From the NCBI GenBank assembly GCA_965226045.1, contig CBDDBU010000022.1, positions 1 to 64,000 of the forward strand: a DNA stretch of 64,000 nt, given 5' to 3'. This stretch comes from CBDDBU01 sp965226045 (GTDB lineage Bacteria > Pseudomonadota > Alphaproteobacteria > VGEJ01). Numbering within the stretch: position 1 is the stretch's first letter; each line of letters opens with the position of its first letter. This document shows, piece by piece, positions 15,237 through 24,512 of the stretch. Made by a program: the position numbers and the translations under genes. The notes beneath the pieces are model-generated. The model was not told the origin of the DNA. It did no database searches and was given only the letters and a program-made list of their open reading frames with translations.

Positions 15237-16234
15237 CGCGGCGCCCCCACATCCTGCACGTCGGTGAACGCAAGGTGCGGCTCCGGCCAGGGCGACGCCA
15301 TCGCCGCCGCCACCGCCGCCGCCATCTCGGCCGCCGCCTCGTCACGGATGGCCGCCAACTCAGCCTCGGCGACGCCGAGCGCCGTCAGCTGGGCGGCGCA
15401 GCGCCCGAGCGGTTCTTGCTGGTAGCGCGCCTCGACCTCGTCGGGGTCGCGATAGCCGTCTTGAAATCCGACCGTGTGCGGCTTGAGGCGGTAGGTGCGG
15501 GCATGAATCAATCGCGGGCCGCCACCGGCGCGGATCGCGCGCACCTGCTCGCTGGCGAGATCATCGACGGCGACGACATCGTTGCCATCGACGGTGGAGG
15601 CCGGCACACCGATGCCTTCGGCGCGCGCCGCCGCGCCCGCCCCCGCCGTCACCGCGCTGGCGCGGGTGGTCGAGGCGTAGGCGTTGTCCTCGCACACGAA
15701 CAGCACCGGCAGGTCGAAGACCTTGGCCCAGTTCAGGCCTTCGAGGAACGGGCCGCGATTGACCGCGCCATCGCCGAAGAACGAGACGGCGACGATATCC
15801 TTGGCCATGAGTACGGCCGCGTGGGCGGCGCCCACCGCGATCGGAATGCCGTCGGCGACGACGCCGTTGGCGCCCAACATGCCGACCGCGAAGTCGGCGA
15901 TATGCATCGAGCCGCCCTTGCCCTGGGAGGTGCCGCCGACGCGGCCCAACAGCTCGCACATCATCGCGGTGGGGTCGGCGCCCTTGGCCAAAGTGTGGCC
16001 GTGGCCGCGATGGTTGCTGGTGATGAGATCGATCTCGCGCAGGCCGTGGCAGATGCCCGCCGCCACCGCCTCCTGGCCGATCGAGAGGTGGACGGCGCCC
16101 GCGACCTCGCCCGCGAGCTTGACCTGTTCGGCGGCCTCCTCGAAGGCGCGAATCCGCGCCATCACGCGATAGAGCGCCCGCACTCTCTCGGTATCGATGT
16201 TATCGCGGGCCGTATCGATATTGTCGCGAGCCAT
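15224..16234 (-). CDS. Alpha-ketoacid (acetoin/pyruvate-type) dehydrogenase E1 component, alpha subunit
   Basis: TPP-dependent E1 alpha subunit, 336 residues. The motifs are RIRAFEEAAEQ, HLSIGQEAVAAGIC, SNHRGHGHTLAKG, GGTSQGKGGSMH, GANGVVADGIPIAVGAA and the TPP/Mg site GDGAVNRGPFLEGLNWA. The start at 16234 gives a tandem N-terminal repeat ARDNIDT-ARDNIDT (21 bp twice, with synonymous changes). Starting inside the repeat is possible. The downstream E1 beta and SDR genes form the rest of the operon, and the acetamidase gene is divergent. Confidence 0.9.
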   Translation of the reverse strand: MARDNIDTARDNIDTERVRALYRVMARIRAFEEAAEQVKLAGEVAGAVHLSIGQEAVAAGICHGLREIDLITSNHRGHGHTLAKGADPTAMMCELLGRVGGTSQGKGGSMHIADFAVGMLGANGVVADGIPIAVGAAHAAVLMAKDIVAVSFFGDGAVNRGPFLEGLNWAKVFDLPVLFVCEDNAYASTTRASAVTAGAGAAARAEGIGVPASTVDGNDVVAVDDLASEQVRAIRAGGGPRLIHARTYRLKPHTVGFQDGYRDPDEVEARYQQEPLGRCAAQLTALGVAEAELAAIRDEAAAEMAAAVAAAMASPWPEPHLAFTDVQDVGAPRWPS

Positions 16235-16318
16235 TCGATTCGCCACCCTTGTTGGCCGCCACCCCCAGCGCGAGTGTAGCGGCTGGATGGGCTCGGCCAA
16301 ACCGTCTAACGTCGGCCG

Positions 16319-17266
16319 ATGCCACGTCAGCACGAACTCCGCAGCGCGCCCGATACGGTCCACTGGGGCGTCTTCGATGCGGCGCTCAAGCCGGTTCTGG
16401 AGGTCGAGTCTGGCGATCAGGTAACCGTGCACGCAATCTCCGGCGGCCCCGACATCATGCCCGATAGCGGGTTCGACATCCTGCCCGAGCACCGCGCCGT
16501 CCATGCCGAGGTCACGCCGCAGATGTTCGGCCACATCCTGACCGGCCCGATCGCCATCGCCGGCGCCGAGCCCGGCGACATGCTTGAGGTGCGCATCCTC
16601 GACATCGCGTTCCGCCAGGACTGGGGCTGGAACATTATTCGCCCGTTGATGGGCGCGCTGCCCGACGATTTCCCCGAGCGCCGGCTGCTGCACATCCCGA
16701 TCGACCGCGAGCGCCGGGTGGCGCGGTTGCCGTGGGGGATCGAACTGCCGCTGGCGCCATTCTTCGGGGTCATGGGAGTGGCGCCGCCGGCCGCCTGGGG
16801 CCCCATCACCACCATCATCCCGCGCCGTCACGGCGGCAATCTCGACAACAAGGAGCTCACGGCGGGCAGCACGCTGTTTCTGCCGGTGTTCAATCCGGGG
16901 GCTGGATTTTCGGTCGGCGACGGCCATGCCGTCCAGGGCGATGGCGAGGTCTGCGTCACGGCGCTCGAAACCGCGCTCTCGGGCACCTTCGAGCTGGTCA
17001 TCCACAAACGGGCGGCGCTCGCCATGCCGCGCGCCGAGACGCCCACCCACGTCATCACCATGGGCATCGATAGCAGTCTCGACGGCGCCGCCAAGCAGGC
17101 CCTGCGGGAAATGATCGCGCTCATTCGCGAGCGCACCAACCTCTCGGGCGAGGACGCCTACAGCCTGTGCAGCCTGGCCGCCGATCTGCACGTGACCCAG
17201 GTCGTCAACGTCGACAAAGGGGTTCACATGATGCTGGCGAAAACCGCGCTGCACGGCCCCGCCTGA
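16319..17266 (+). CDS. Acetamidase/formamidase family protein
   Basis: A 315-residue member of the acetamidase/formamidase (FmdA/AmdA) family, which hydrolyses short amides to ammonia and the acid. Diagnostic segments are GPIAIAGAEPGDMLEVRI, RHGGNLDNKELTAGSTLFLPVF and GDGHAVQGDGEVCVTALE, holding the metal-binding His and acidic residues. The exact substrate is not evident. It is divergent from the E1 genes, and its end is 7 bp from the convergent solute-binding protein gene. Confidence 0.9.
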   Translation: MPRQHELRSAPDTVHWGVFDAALKPVLEVESGDQVTVHAISGGPDIMPDSGFDILPEHRAVHAEVTPQMFGHILTGPIAIAGAEPGDMLEVRILDIAFRQDWGWNIIRPLMGALPDDFPERRLLHIPIDRERRVARLPWGIELPLAPFFGVMGVAPPAAWGPITTIIPRRHGGNLDNKELTAGSTLFLPVFNPGAGFSVGDGHAVQGDGEVCVTALETALSGTFELVIHKRAALAMPRAETPTHVITMGIDSSLDGAAKQALREMIALIRERTNLSGEDAYSLCSLAADLHVTQVVNVDKGVHMMLAKTALHGPA

Positions 17267-17273
17267 AGGCCAG

Positions 17274-19154
17274 TCACTCGCGCGCGGCCGGTCGCTCGCG
17301 TGGGGCTTGGGCCGGGTCGCGCCACCACGCCTCCAGCACATAGCCGTAGAGCGGCGTGACCGCGGGCCGGGCGAGCTTGTTCCGGTAGGCGACCCGGTCG
17401 TCGTTGAGGTGATAGAGCGGCACGACGTAGTGGCCCCATAGCAGCACCCGGTCGAGCGCCTGGATCGTGGCCACAAAATCGGCGCGGTCGCGGGCCTCGG
17501 TCATGCGCTCGATCAGATGGTCGACGACCGGGTCGCGGACGCCCGGATAGTTGCGCGTCGCCTCCTGATCGGCGGCGGCGCTGGTCCAGTAGTAGGCCTG
17601 CTCGTTACCGGGCGAGAGCGACATATCCCAGTGATAGAAGATCATGTCGAAATCGAAAGCGTTGCGGCGGTATTGATACTGGGCGGTATCGACCGTGCGG
17701 ACCCGCGCCTCGACCCCTAGCCGCTCCAGATTGCGGGTGAAGGCGAGCGCGATCTTCTCGTTCTCGGGACGGACCAGCAGAATCTCGAAAGCCATCGGGT
17801 GGGCATCCGCCGTCCGCTCAAGACGCCCCCCGCGGACCGCCCAACCCGCCTCGGCCAGCCCCCGTCGCGCCGCCCTCAGGTTGGCGCGAAGGCCACCCGC
17901 GACGCCGGGCGGACGATAGGGTCGATCGAACAACGCCGCTGGCAGGCGCTCGCGGAACGGTTCAAGCAGCGCGAGTTCGCGGCCCGCCGGCAGATCGTGC
18001 GAACCCAGCTCGGAATTGTCCCAGATGCTGTGGGTGCGGACGTAGGCGCCCTGCAACAGGGTCTTGTTGACCCACTCAAAATCGAACGCATGGGACAGGG
18101 CCTCACGAACCGCGCGGTCGGCGAAGATCGCGCGCCGGGTGTTGAAGACCATGCCGAGCATGCCCGACGGTCGGCCATGGGCCAGCCGCTCAAGCCGCAC
18201 CCGCCCGTCGGCGACGGCCGGGAAGTCGTAATCGGTTGCCCAGCGCGCCGCCGCGTACTCGGCGCGGAAATCGTACTCGCCGGCCCGGAAGGCCTCCATC
18301 ATGACGTTGGCGTCGCGGAAGTAGTCGTAGCGGATGCGCGCGAAGTTGTGCTGGCCGCGATTGATTGGCAGGTGCTGGCCCCAGTAGTCGGGATCGCGCG
18401 CATAGACGATGGCTCGGCCCGGGTCCACATGGGCGACCCGATAGGGACCGCTGCCGAGCGGCGGATCAAGCGTCGTCTGCTCGAATTTCTGATCGGCGTA
18501 GTAGGCCTTCGAGAGGATCGGCATCAGGCCCAGGATCAGCGGCAGTTCGCGATCTGGGCTCTCGGCGTCGAACACGAAGCGCACGGCGCGCGGACCGGGC
18601 TGCTCCACGCGCACGACCTGGCGGTAGTAGAGGCGGTGATTGGGACGCCCGCGCGCCTTCAACGTCTCCCACGAGAAGACGACATCGTCGACGGTGATCG
18701 GCCGGCCGCCGTGGAAGCGCGCCTCGGGCCGCAAGCTGAAGGTGACGGAGGCGCGATCGTCGGGCACCTCGATGGTTTCAGCGATCAGGCCATAGAGCGA
18801 GAACGGCTCGTCCCAGGTCCGTTTGAGCAGGGACTCGAACACGAGGTGGCGGCCGCGCGCGGCGACGCCCTTGATGATGAAGGGGTTGAGACTGTCGAAC
18901 GTGCCGGTCAGCGCCCGGCGCAGCTCGCCGCCCTTGGGCGCCGCCGGGTTGACGTAATCGAGATGGGCGAAGTCAGCCGCATACTTGGGCGCGCCATGCA
19001 TGGCGATGCCGTGCTGGGGTTCAGCCCACGCCGCCCCCGCGCCGCACAGCGCGACGACAGCGGCCGCCATCCCGAGCGCCGGCCGCACGGCGGCTTGCCA
19101 GCGACGAAACCGGGTGATACGGCTCGCCGCCCGACGCGGGAGGAGGCCGATCAT
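17274..19154 (-). CDS. Extracellular solute-binding protein family 5 (peptide/nickel ABC type)
   Basis: Periplasmic binding protein of the DppA/OppA (family 5) group, like the YejA branch. It has an arginine-rich start, a hydrophobic stretch ALGMAAAVVALCGAGAAWA with a signal-peptidase site, and then GIAMHGAPKYAADFAHLDYVNPAAPKGGEL, LNPFIIKG, ESLLKR, FSLRPEARFHGGRPITVDDV and TLDPPLGSGPYRV. The ATG at 19154 directly abuts the nucleoside hydrolase ATG and has no visible ribosome site; a GTG at 19088 giving a shorter signal peptide is an alternative. The permease and ATPase genes of the transporter are not adjacent. Confidence 0.88.
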   Translation of the reverse strand: MIGLLPRRAASRITRFRRWQAAVRPALGMAAAVVALCGAGAAWAEPQHGIAMHGAPKYAADFAHLDYVNPAAPKGGELRRALTGTFDSLNPFIIKGVAARGRHLVFESLLKRTWDEPFSLYGLIAETIEVPDDRASVTFSLRPEARFHGGRPITVDDVVFSWETLKARGRPNHRLYYRQVVRVEQPGPRAVRFVFDAESPDRELPLILGLMPILSKAYYADQKFEQTTLDPPLGSGPYRVAHVDPGRAIVYARDPDYWGQHLPINRGQHNFARIRYDYFRDANVMMEAFRAGEYDFRAEYAAARWATDYDFPAVADGRVRLERLAHGRPSGMLGMVFNTRRAIFADRAVREALSHAFDFEWVNKTLLQGAYVRTHSIWDNSELGSHDLPAGRELALLEPFRERLPAALFDRPYRPPGVAGGLRANLRAARRGLAEAGWAVRGGRLERTADAHPMAFEILLVRPENEKIALAFTRNLERLGVEARVRTVDTAQYQYRRNAFDFDMIFYHWDMSLSPGNEQAYYWTSAAADQEATRNYPGVRDPVVDHLIERMTEARDRADFVATIQALDRVLLWGHYVVPLYHLNDDRVAYRNKLARPAVTPLYGYVLEAWWRDPAQAPRERPAARE

Positions 19155-20102
19155 ATGGCGCCCAAGCCAATTATCATCGATTGCGATCCCGGCCAGGATG
19201 ACGCCGTCATGCTGCTGTTGGCGCTGGCCTCGCCGGCGGAGCTCGACGTCCTCGGCATCTCGACGGTCGCCGGCAATGTGCCGCTGGCGCTGACCCAACG
19301 CAACGCCCGCATCGTCTGCGAACTCGCCGGGCGACCGGAGATCGAGGTGTACGCCGGCTGCCCGCGGCCGCTGGTGCGGCCCCTCATCACGGCGGAAGAG
19401 GTGCACGGCAAGACGGGGATCGACGGCATCGAAATCCACGAACCGGCGATGCCGCTTGGGGATGGACACGGCGTCGACTTCATCGTCGATACGCTGATGG
19501 CCGCCGGTGATGGCGAGATCACGCTGGTGCCGACCGGGCCGCTCACCAACGTCGCCGTGGCGATGGTGAAGGAGCCGCGCATTCTGCCCAAGATCGCCGA
19601 GATCGTGCTGATGGGCGGAGCGCTCCGCGAGGGCGGCAATACCCAGCCCTCGGCCGAGTTCAATATGCTCGTCGATCCGCACGCCGCCCACGTCGTCTTC
19701 GGCTGCGGGCGCCCGCTCGTCGTCATGGGCCTCGACGTGACCCACCAGGCGATGACCACGCCCGAAGGCGTGGCGGCGATCGGCGCCATTCCCGGCCGGG
19801 TCGGGCGCGCGGTCCATGACTTGCTCGAATCGTACGATCGCCACGACCTGGACAAATATGGAGCTGCGGGTGGGCCGCTCCATGATCCCCTCACCATCGC
19901 CTACTTGCTCGCACCCGGGTTGTTCACCGCCAAGCACGTCAACGTCGACATCGAGATTCATTCCGAGTTGACGATGGGCCAGACGGTCGTCGACTTCTGG
20001 GCGATCACCGACCGCCCACCCAACGCGTCGTGGGTCCACCGCATCGACGCCGATGGTTTCTTCGCCCTCCTGACCGAGCGGCTGCGGCGGCTGCCGGGCT
20101 GA
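19155..20102 (+). CDS. Nucleoside hydrolase (inosine-uridine preferring type)
   Basis: Cleaves the N-glycosidic bond of ribonucleosides. The calcium-binding N-terminal motif IIIDCDPGQDDAVMLLLAL is complete, and VPTGPLTNVAVAM, LMGGALREGGNTQPSAEFNM (ribose binding) and GGPLHDPLTIAYLL follow. A strong AGGAGG ribosome site eight bases before the ATG fixes the start at 19155. The start codon touches that of the divergent solute-binding protein, so the two genes have no intergenic DNA if both starts are right. A link between nucleoside uptake and hydrolysis is only suggested by position. Confidence 0.95.
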   Translation: MAPKPIIIDCDPGQDDAVMLLLALASPAELDVLGISTVAGNVPLALTQRNARIVCELAGRPEIEVYAGCPRPLVRPLITAEEVHGKTGIDGIEIHEPAMPLGDGHGVDFIVDTLMAAGDGEITLVPTGPLTNVAVAMVKEPRILPKIAEIVLMGGALREGGNTQPSAEFNMLVDPHAAHVVFGCGRPLVVMGLDVTHQAMTTPEGVAAIGAIPGRVGRAVHDLLESYDRHDLDKYGAAGGPLHDPLTIAYLLAPGLFTAKHVNVDIEIHSELTMGQTVVDFWAITDRPPNASWVHRIDADGFFALLTERLRRLPG

Positions 20103-20106
20103 TCGC

Positions 20107-21510
20107 TCAGCCGACCTTGGGCATCGCGAACGGCTTCACCGCCTCGTAGGCGCGGCTCGCCCGCAGCACCAGCGCATCGGCGTACTTCGTGCCGACGATC
20201 TGTAGCGCCACCGGCAGGCCGTCGTCGCCAAAACCGCACGGCACGCTAGCGGCCGGCTGTTGGGTCAGGTTGAAGGGATAGGTGAACGGCGACCACTCCC
20301 ACCACCGCGTCATGCCGCAGCCGGGCGGCACCTCGTTGCCGGCCGCGAAGGCGGTGAGCGGCAATTGCGGCGTCAGCAGCAGATCGTAGGTGGTGTGGAA
20401 TAGCGCCATGTGGCGGCCCAGGGCCTCGCGCTGGCGTTCGGCGTCGCGATAGGCGAGTGCGCCGATGGCGCGGCCGCGCGCGGCCAGTTCGAGGATCGGC
20501 GCGTCCATGAGGTGGTGCTTGTCGGCCGGAATGCCGGCGACCAGAACCGCCAGCCCGACCGCCCAGATGTCCTCGAAAAACCCGCGCGGATTCTTGAAGC
20601 CCGGATCGACCTCATCGACCTCCGCGCCGAGATCGCGGAAGACCTCGACGGCGGCATCGACGCGGGCGCGCACGTCCGTGTCGATCTCGGCGTAGCCGAG
20701 GTCGAGGCTGTAGGCGATACGCAGCCCGTTGAGCGCGTCCTCGGCCCCATCGAGCAGGCGCGGATAGTCCTCCGGCGTCCGGTTGAGCGCGAACCAATCG
20801 CGCGGATCGGGCCCGGCCATGACCTGGAGCATCAGGGCGGCGTCGGCCACCGTCTGGGTGGTCGGGCCGTGGTGCGAGAGCGTCCCCATGGTGCTCGACG
20901 GATAGGCCGGCACCACGCCGAAGGTCGGCTTGAAGCCATAGACGCCGCAGAATCCGGCCGGCATGCGGATCGAACCGCCGCCGTCCGAGCTGATGTGCAG
21001 CAGGCCCATGCCGAGGGCGGCCGCGACCGCAGCGCCACCGCTGCTGCCGCCCGAGATGCGCTCGCTGTTCCACGGATTGAGCGTCCGCCCGGTCAGCGCC
21101 GACTCAGTCACGCCCTTCCACCCAAACTCAGGCGTCGTGGTCTTGCCGAGGAATACCGCGCCATGCTCGCGCATGCGGGCCACGCACGACGTGTCCTCGT
21201 CCCACGCCTGATCGCGGTCCGAGGTCTCCGATCCGCGCAACGTCGGCCAGCCGGCCGCCAGCATCAGATCCTTGATGGTCGCCGGCACGCCATCGATCAG
21301 GCCTTGGGGTTGACCGGCGCGCCAGCGCGCCTCGGAGGCCTTGGCGTCGGCCAGCGCCCGCTCCTCATCGAGGACGCAGAAGGCGTTGTAGGTCCCGTTG
21401 AGGGCGGCGATACGATCGAGCGCGGCACGGGTCGCCTCGACCGGGGACAGCGCCCCGCTGCGGTACCCGGCGAGCGCGGCGACGGCGGTCAGATGGGTCG
21501 GGTCGGACAC
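20107..21510 (-). CDS. Amidase (amidase signature family)
   Basis: Ser-cisSer-Lys hydrolase of 467 residues. The catalytic Lys is in GVPATIKDLM, the amidase signature is ISGGSSGGAAVAAALGMG, and the catalytic Ser follows in SSDGGGSIRMPAGFCG. GatA-like family members include aryl-acylamidases and indoleacetamide hydrolases, and GatB/GatC are not adjacent, so I do not call it GatA. It converges with the nucleoside hydrolase gene (4 bp apart) and diverges from mmcB. Confidence 0.9.
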   Translation of the reverse strand: MSDPTHLTAVAALAGYRSGALSPVEATRAALDRIAALNGTYNAFCVLDEERALADAKASEARWRAGQPQGLIDGVPATIKDLMLAAGWPTLRGSETSDRDQAWDEDTSCVARMREHGAVFLGKTTTPEFGWKGVTESALTGRTLNPWNSERISGGSSGGAAVAAALGMGLLHISSDGGGSIRMPAGFCGVYGFKPTFGVVPAYPSSTMGTLSHHGPTTQTVADAALMLQVMAGPDPRDWFALNRTPEDYPRLLDGAEDALNGLRIAYSLDLGYAEIDTDVRARVDAAVEVFRDLGAEVDEVDPGFKNPRGFFEDIWAVGLAVLVAGIPADKHHLMDAPILELAARGRAIGALAYRDAERQREALGRHMALFHTTYDLLLTPQLPLTAFAAGNEVPPGCGMTRWWEWSPFTYPFNLTQQPAASVPCGFGDDGLPVALQIVGTKYADALVLRASRAYEAVKPFAMPKVG

Positions 21511-21608
21511 GGTGGAACCTCACTACTCTGGGGGCGTGACTCTGGACTCTGGGCGTCGGCCCTATAATAGCGTGGAAAGGCCGCCGCACTCTGCCGGCGC
21601 GCCCCGCA

Positions 21609-22058
21609 ATGCAATACGGGAAGGCATGCAGCTTGTCCGAGGCCAACGCCGAGGCGCTCGTTCGCGGCGTCGGCCGCCTGTTGCGCGACATGGGTTTTGC
21701 CTGGCTGGCGGAGTTCCGCCTGTCCTTGGGGCGACGCGCCGATGTGTGCGGGATCGATCGCAAAGGCACGATCCTGATCGTCGAGATCAAATCGAGCGTC
21801 GCTGACTTTCGCGCCGATCAGAAGTGGCCCGAATATCGTGATCATAGCGACTATCTGTACTTCGCCGTTTCAGCCAGCTTCCCGAGCGATATCCTGCCCA
21901 CCGATACGGGTCTGATCATCGCCGATGGTTATGGCGGGGTTATCGCCCGCGCGGCGCCCGAGCATCGCGTAGCGGCGGCGATCCGCCGTCGCGAGACGCT
22001 GCGCTTCGCCCGGCACGCGGCCAAGCGGCTGAGCCGTCTGCTCGATCCGCCGCCGTGA
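21609..22058 (+). CDS. mmcB: MmcB family DNA repair protein
   Basis: A 149-residue protein of the MmcB (former DUF1052) family, a PD-(D/E)XK-like nuclease fold known from Caulobacter as an SOS gene involved in mitomycin C resistance. It has RRADVCGIDRKGTILIVEIKSS, where D and ExK fit the nuclease motif, and KWPEYRDHSDYLYFAVS. A perfect TATAAT lies at 21563-21568, 40 bp upstream, but no clear LexA box (GTTC-N7-GTTC) is seen. Confidence 0.85.
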   Translation: MQYGKACSLSEANAEALVRGVGRLLRDMGFAWLAEFRLSLGRRADVCGIDRKGTILIVEIKSSVADFRADQKWPEYRDHSDYLYFAVSASFPSDILPTDTGLIIADGYGGVIARAAPEHRVAAAIRRRETLRFARHAAKRLSRLLDPPP

Positions 22059-22065
22059 GAGCGCG

Positions 22066-23055
22066 TCAAGGGTAGGAATCGTCGGTCTCCAGATAACCGC
22101 GAACGTAGGCGCCGATGCCCTCCTCGAGCGAGCTGAACGGCCGCTCGTAGCCGGCTGCCCGCAGCCGCGCCATCGGCGCTTGGGTGAAGTATTGGTACTT
22201 CGCGCGCAACGGGGCGGGCGTGTCGCGATAGGTGATCCGGGGCTCGGCGTCCAGCGCGGCGAACACCGCCCGGGCCATGTCGTTGAAGCTACGGGCCTGA
22301 CCGCCGCCGACATTGAAGAGGCCGCTCACGTCGGGATGTTCGAGACACCACATGACGACATCGACGCAGTCCTTGACATAGATGAAATCGCGCATTTGCT
22401 CGCCGTCGCCATATTCAGGGCGGTGCGAGCGAAACAAGCTCGCCGCCTGGCCGGCCGCGATCGATTGGTAAAGCTGCAGGGCGACGCTGCGCATCGCGCC
22501 CTTGTGCACCTCGCCGGGGCCGAAGACGTTGAAGAACTTGAGCCCGACCCATTGCGGCGGCGCACCCTCGCCGGCGCGGACGTGGCCGACGATACGGCGG
22601 TCGATGACATGCTTGGACCAGCCGTAGGCATTGAGGGGGCGCAGCCGCGCCAGAGCCTCGGGCGACGGATCGTCGTCGAACCCAGCCGCGCCGTCGCCAT
22701 AGGTCGCCGCCGAGGAAGCATAGATCAGGCGAACCTCGCGCTCGGCGCACCAGCGCCACAGGCCGAGCGTGAAGTCGATGTTCTGCTCGACCAGGAGATC
22801 GACGTTGGCCTCGGTGGTGTCGGAGATCGCACCCATGTGGATCACCGCCCGAACACCGCCGCCGCCCGCGCCATCGAGGAAATCAATCAACCTCTCGGGC
22901 GCGACGATCGCGGTGATCTCGGCCTTGGCGATGTTGCGCCATTTCTCGCCCCGCCCGAGCCGATCGCAGACGACGATGTCGGGCTCGCTCCGGCGCGAGA
23001 GTTCGGCGACGATGTTCGCGCCGATGAAGCCGGCGCCGCCGGTGACCACGATCAT
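22066..23055 (-). CDS. hldD: ADP-L-glycero-D-manno-heptose 6-epimerase
   Basis: Last step of ADP-heptose synthesis for the lipopolysaccharide core. The NAD(P)-binding motif is TGGAGFIGANIVAEL at residues 5-19, then HMGAISDTTE, the catalytic ASSAATYG and Tyr/Lys in YGWSKHVID, and LKFFNVFGPGEVHKG. The 329-residue length is normal. The ATG at 23055 lies 5 bp after the hldE stop, so hldE and hldD form one operon. Confidence 0.95.
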   Translation of the reverse strand: MIVVTGGAGFIGANIVAELSRRSEPDIVVCDRLGRGEKWRNIAKAEITAIVAPERLIDFLDGAGGGGVRAVIHMGAISDTTEANVDLLVEQNIDFTLGLWRWCAEREVRLIYASSAATYGDGAAGFDDDPSPEALARLRPLNAYGWSKHVIDRRIVGHVRAGEGAPPQWVGLKFFNVFGPGEVHKGAMRSVALQLYQSIAAGQAASLFRSHRPEYGDGEQMRDFIYVKDCVDVVMWCLEHPDVSGLFNVGGGQARSFNDMARAVFAALDAEPRITYRDTPAPLRAKYQYFTQAPMARLRAAGYERPFSSLEEGIGAYVRGYLETDDSYP

Positions 23056-23060
23056 CGGGT

Positions 23061-24512
23061 TCAGCCGGCCACGCGCCGGATGATATCGGTGGCGCTGTGG
23101 CCGGGCTCGATCTCGGCCAGCATGATCTCGCCGCCATAGGCCCCGACGATCTCGGCCCCCACCACCTCCGCGAGCTTGTAGTCGGCGCCCTTGACCAGAA
23201 GATCGGGCCGAATGGCCTCGATCAGGGCCAGCGGCGTGTCCTGCGCGAAGATCACCACCGCGTCGATGTCGGCCAGCGAGGCGAGCACGGCGGCACGGGC
23301 CGATTGGGGCTGGACCGGCCGGCCCTCGCCCTTGAGCCGGCGCACCGATTGGTCGCTGTTGATCCCAACGATCAAGTGGTCGCAAGCGGCCCTCGCCTTG
23401 CTGAACAGCGCGACGTGGCCGGGATGCAGGAGGTCGAAGCAGCCGTTGGTGAACCCGACACGCTGGCCCTGGCGGCGCCACACCGCGACTCGCTCGACCA
23501 GGTCCTCGACGGTGTAAAGCTTGCGATCGGCGGCCGCCGCCGAGGCGGCGGCCGCCACCAGCTCGTCGAGGCGAACCACCGCCGTCCGCGCCTTGCCGAC
23601 GACGATGCCGCCGGCCGCGTTGGCCAGCGCCGCCGCCGCGGTCAGGTCCGCACCGACCGCCAGCGCGGCGGCCAGCACCGCGATCACGGTGTCGCCCGCG
23701 CCGGACACATCGTAGACCTCGCGACGTTGCGCGGCCGGCACGTGAGCGACCGCGCCATCGCGCCTGACGACGCTGAGACCGCGCCCACCGCGCGTCACGA
23801 CCAGCGCTTCGGCCTCGCAGACGCCGAGCAGCACGCGCGCCGCCTCCGCGATATCGTGGTCGTCCACACAGGTGCGCCCCGTGGCCGCCGCCAGCTCGGC
23901 GCGGTTGGGGGTGAGCACCGTCGCGCCACGATAGCGCTCGAACGGCCCATGCTTGGGATCGACCAGGACCGGCACGCCGCGCGCCTGTGCGCCCGCGATG
24001 ATCGCCGCCCACAGATCGTCGGTGAGCACGCCCTTGCCGTAGTCGGACAGCACCACCGCCTGGCAGCGCGCGGCCGCGTCATCAATCCCGCGCAACAGGG
24101 CCGCCCCGATCGCGGCCGCGATCGGCGCTGTCGTCTCATGATCGGCGCGCAGAAGTTGCTGGGCGCCGGCCATGAATCTCGTCTTCACCGTGGTGGGGCG
24201 CGCCACATCGGCGATCAGGTGGGCTTCGGCGGCGGCCTCGGCGAGCCGGGCCAGCTCGCGACCGGGTTCATCGTCTCCGATCACGGCATGGAGGACGGCC
24301 CGGGCGCCCAGCGCGGCGATGTTGCGCGCGACGTTGCCGGCGCCGCCCAACATCGCATCTTGGTGTTCGACCCGGATCACCGGGATCGGCGCCTCGGGTG
24401 AAATGCGTTCCACCGTGCCCTCGACGAATCGATCGAGCATGATGTCGCCGATACATTGGACGGTGGCTCCCCGCAGCCGTCCGACATCGAAAGCCGTGGC
24501 GGGGGCGGCCAT
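23061..24512 (-). CDS. hldE: Bifunctional D-glycero-beta-D-manno-heptose-7-phosphate kinase / heptose-1-phosphate adenylyltransferase
   Basis: Two steps of ADP-heptose synthesis in one 483-residue protein. The N-terminal ribokinase-like domain has GDIMLDRFVEGTVERISPEAP, GGAGNVARN and the anion hole DVSGAGDTV. The C-terminal nucleotidyltransferase domain has FTNGCFDLLHPGHV, with the HxGH motif, and GINSD. The ATG at 24512 overlaps the stop of the upstream phosphatase gene in TGATG. Confidence 0.95.
   Translation of the reverse strand: MAAPATAFDVGRLRGATVQCIGDIMLDRFVEGTVERISPEAPIPVIRVEHQDAMLGGAGNVARNIAALGARAVLHAVIGDDEPGRELARLAEAAAEAHLIADVARPTTVKTRFMAGAQQLLRADHETTAPIAAAIGAALLRGIDDAAARCQAVVLSDYGKGVLTDDLWAAIIAGAQARGVPVLVDPKHGPFERYRGATVLTPNRAELAAATGRTCVDDHDIAEAARVLLGVCEAEALVVTRGGRGLSVVRRDGAVAHVPAAQRREVYDVSGAGDTVIAVLAAALAVGADLTAAAALANAAGGIVVGKARTAVVRLDELVAAAASAAAADRKLYTVEDLVERVAVWRRQGQRVGFTNGCFDLLHPGHVALFSKARAACDHLIVGINSDQSVRRLKGEGRPVQPQSARAAVLASLADIDAVVIFAQDTPLALIEAIRPDLLVKGADYKLAEVVGAEIVGAYGGEIMLAEIEPGHSATDIIRRVAG

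Noticed and set aside
16235..17476. Continuous minus-strand frame extending E1 alpha upstream over the acetamidase gene
   Set aside because: E1 alpha homology begins at 16234; the extension is antisense to acetamidase and matches nothing.
17799..19154. Long plus-strand open frame upstream of and fused to the nucleoside hydrolase
   Set aside because: It is the antisense of the solute-binding protein; the hydrolase domain begins at 19155, with its own ribosome site.
21536..21568. Full sigma-70 promoter before mmcB
   Set aside because: TATAAT at 21563-21568 is perfect, but no -35 at 16-18 bp is convincing, and no LexA box is seen. I mention it only in the mmcB entry.
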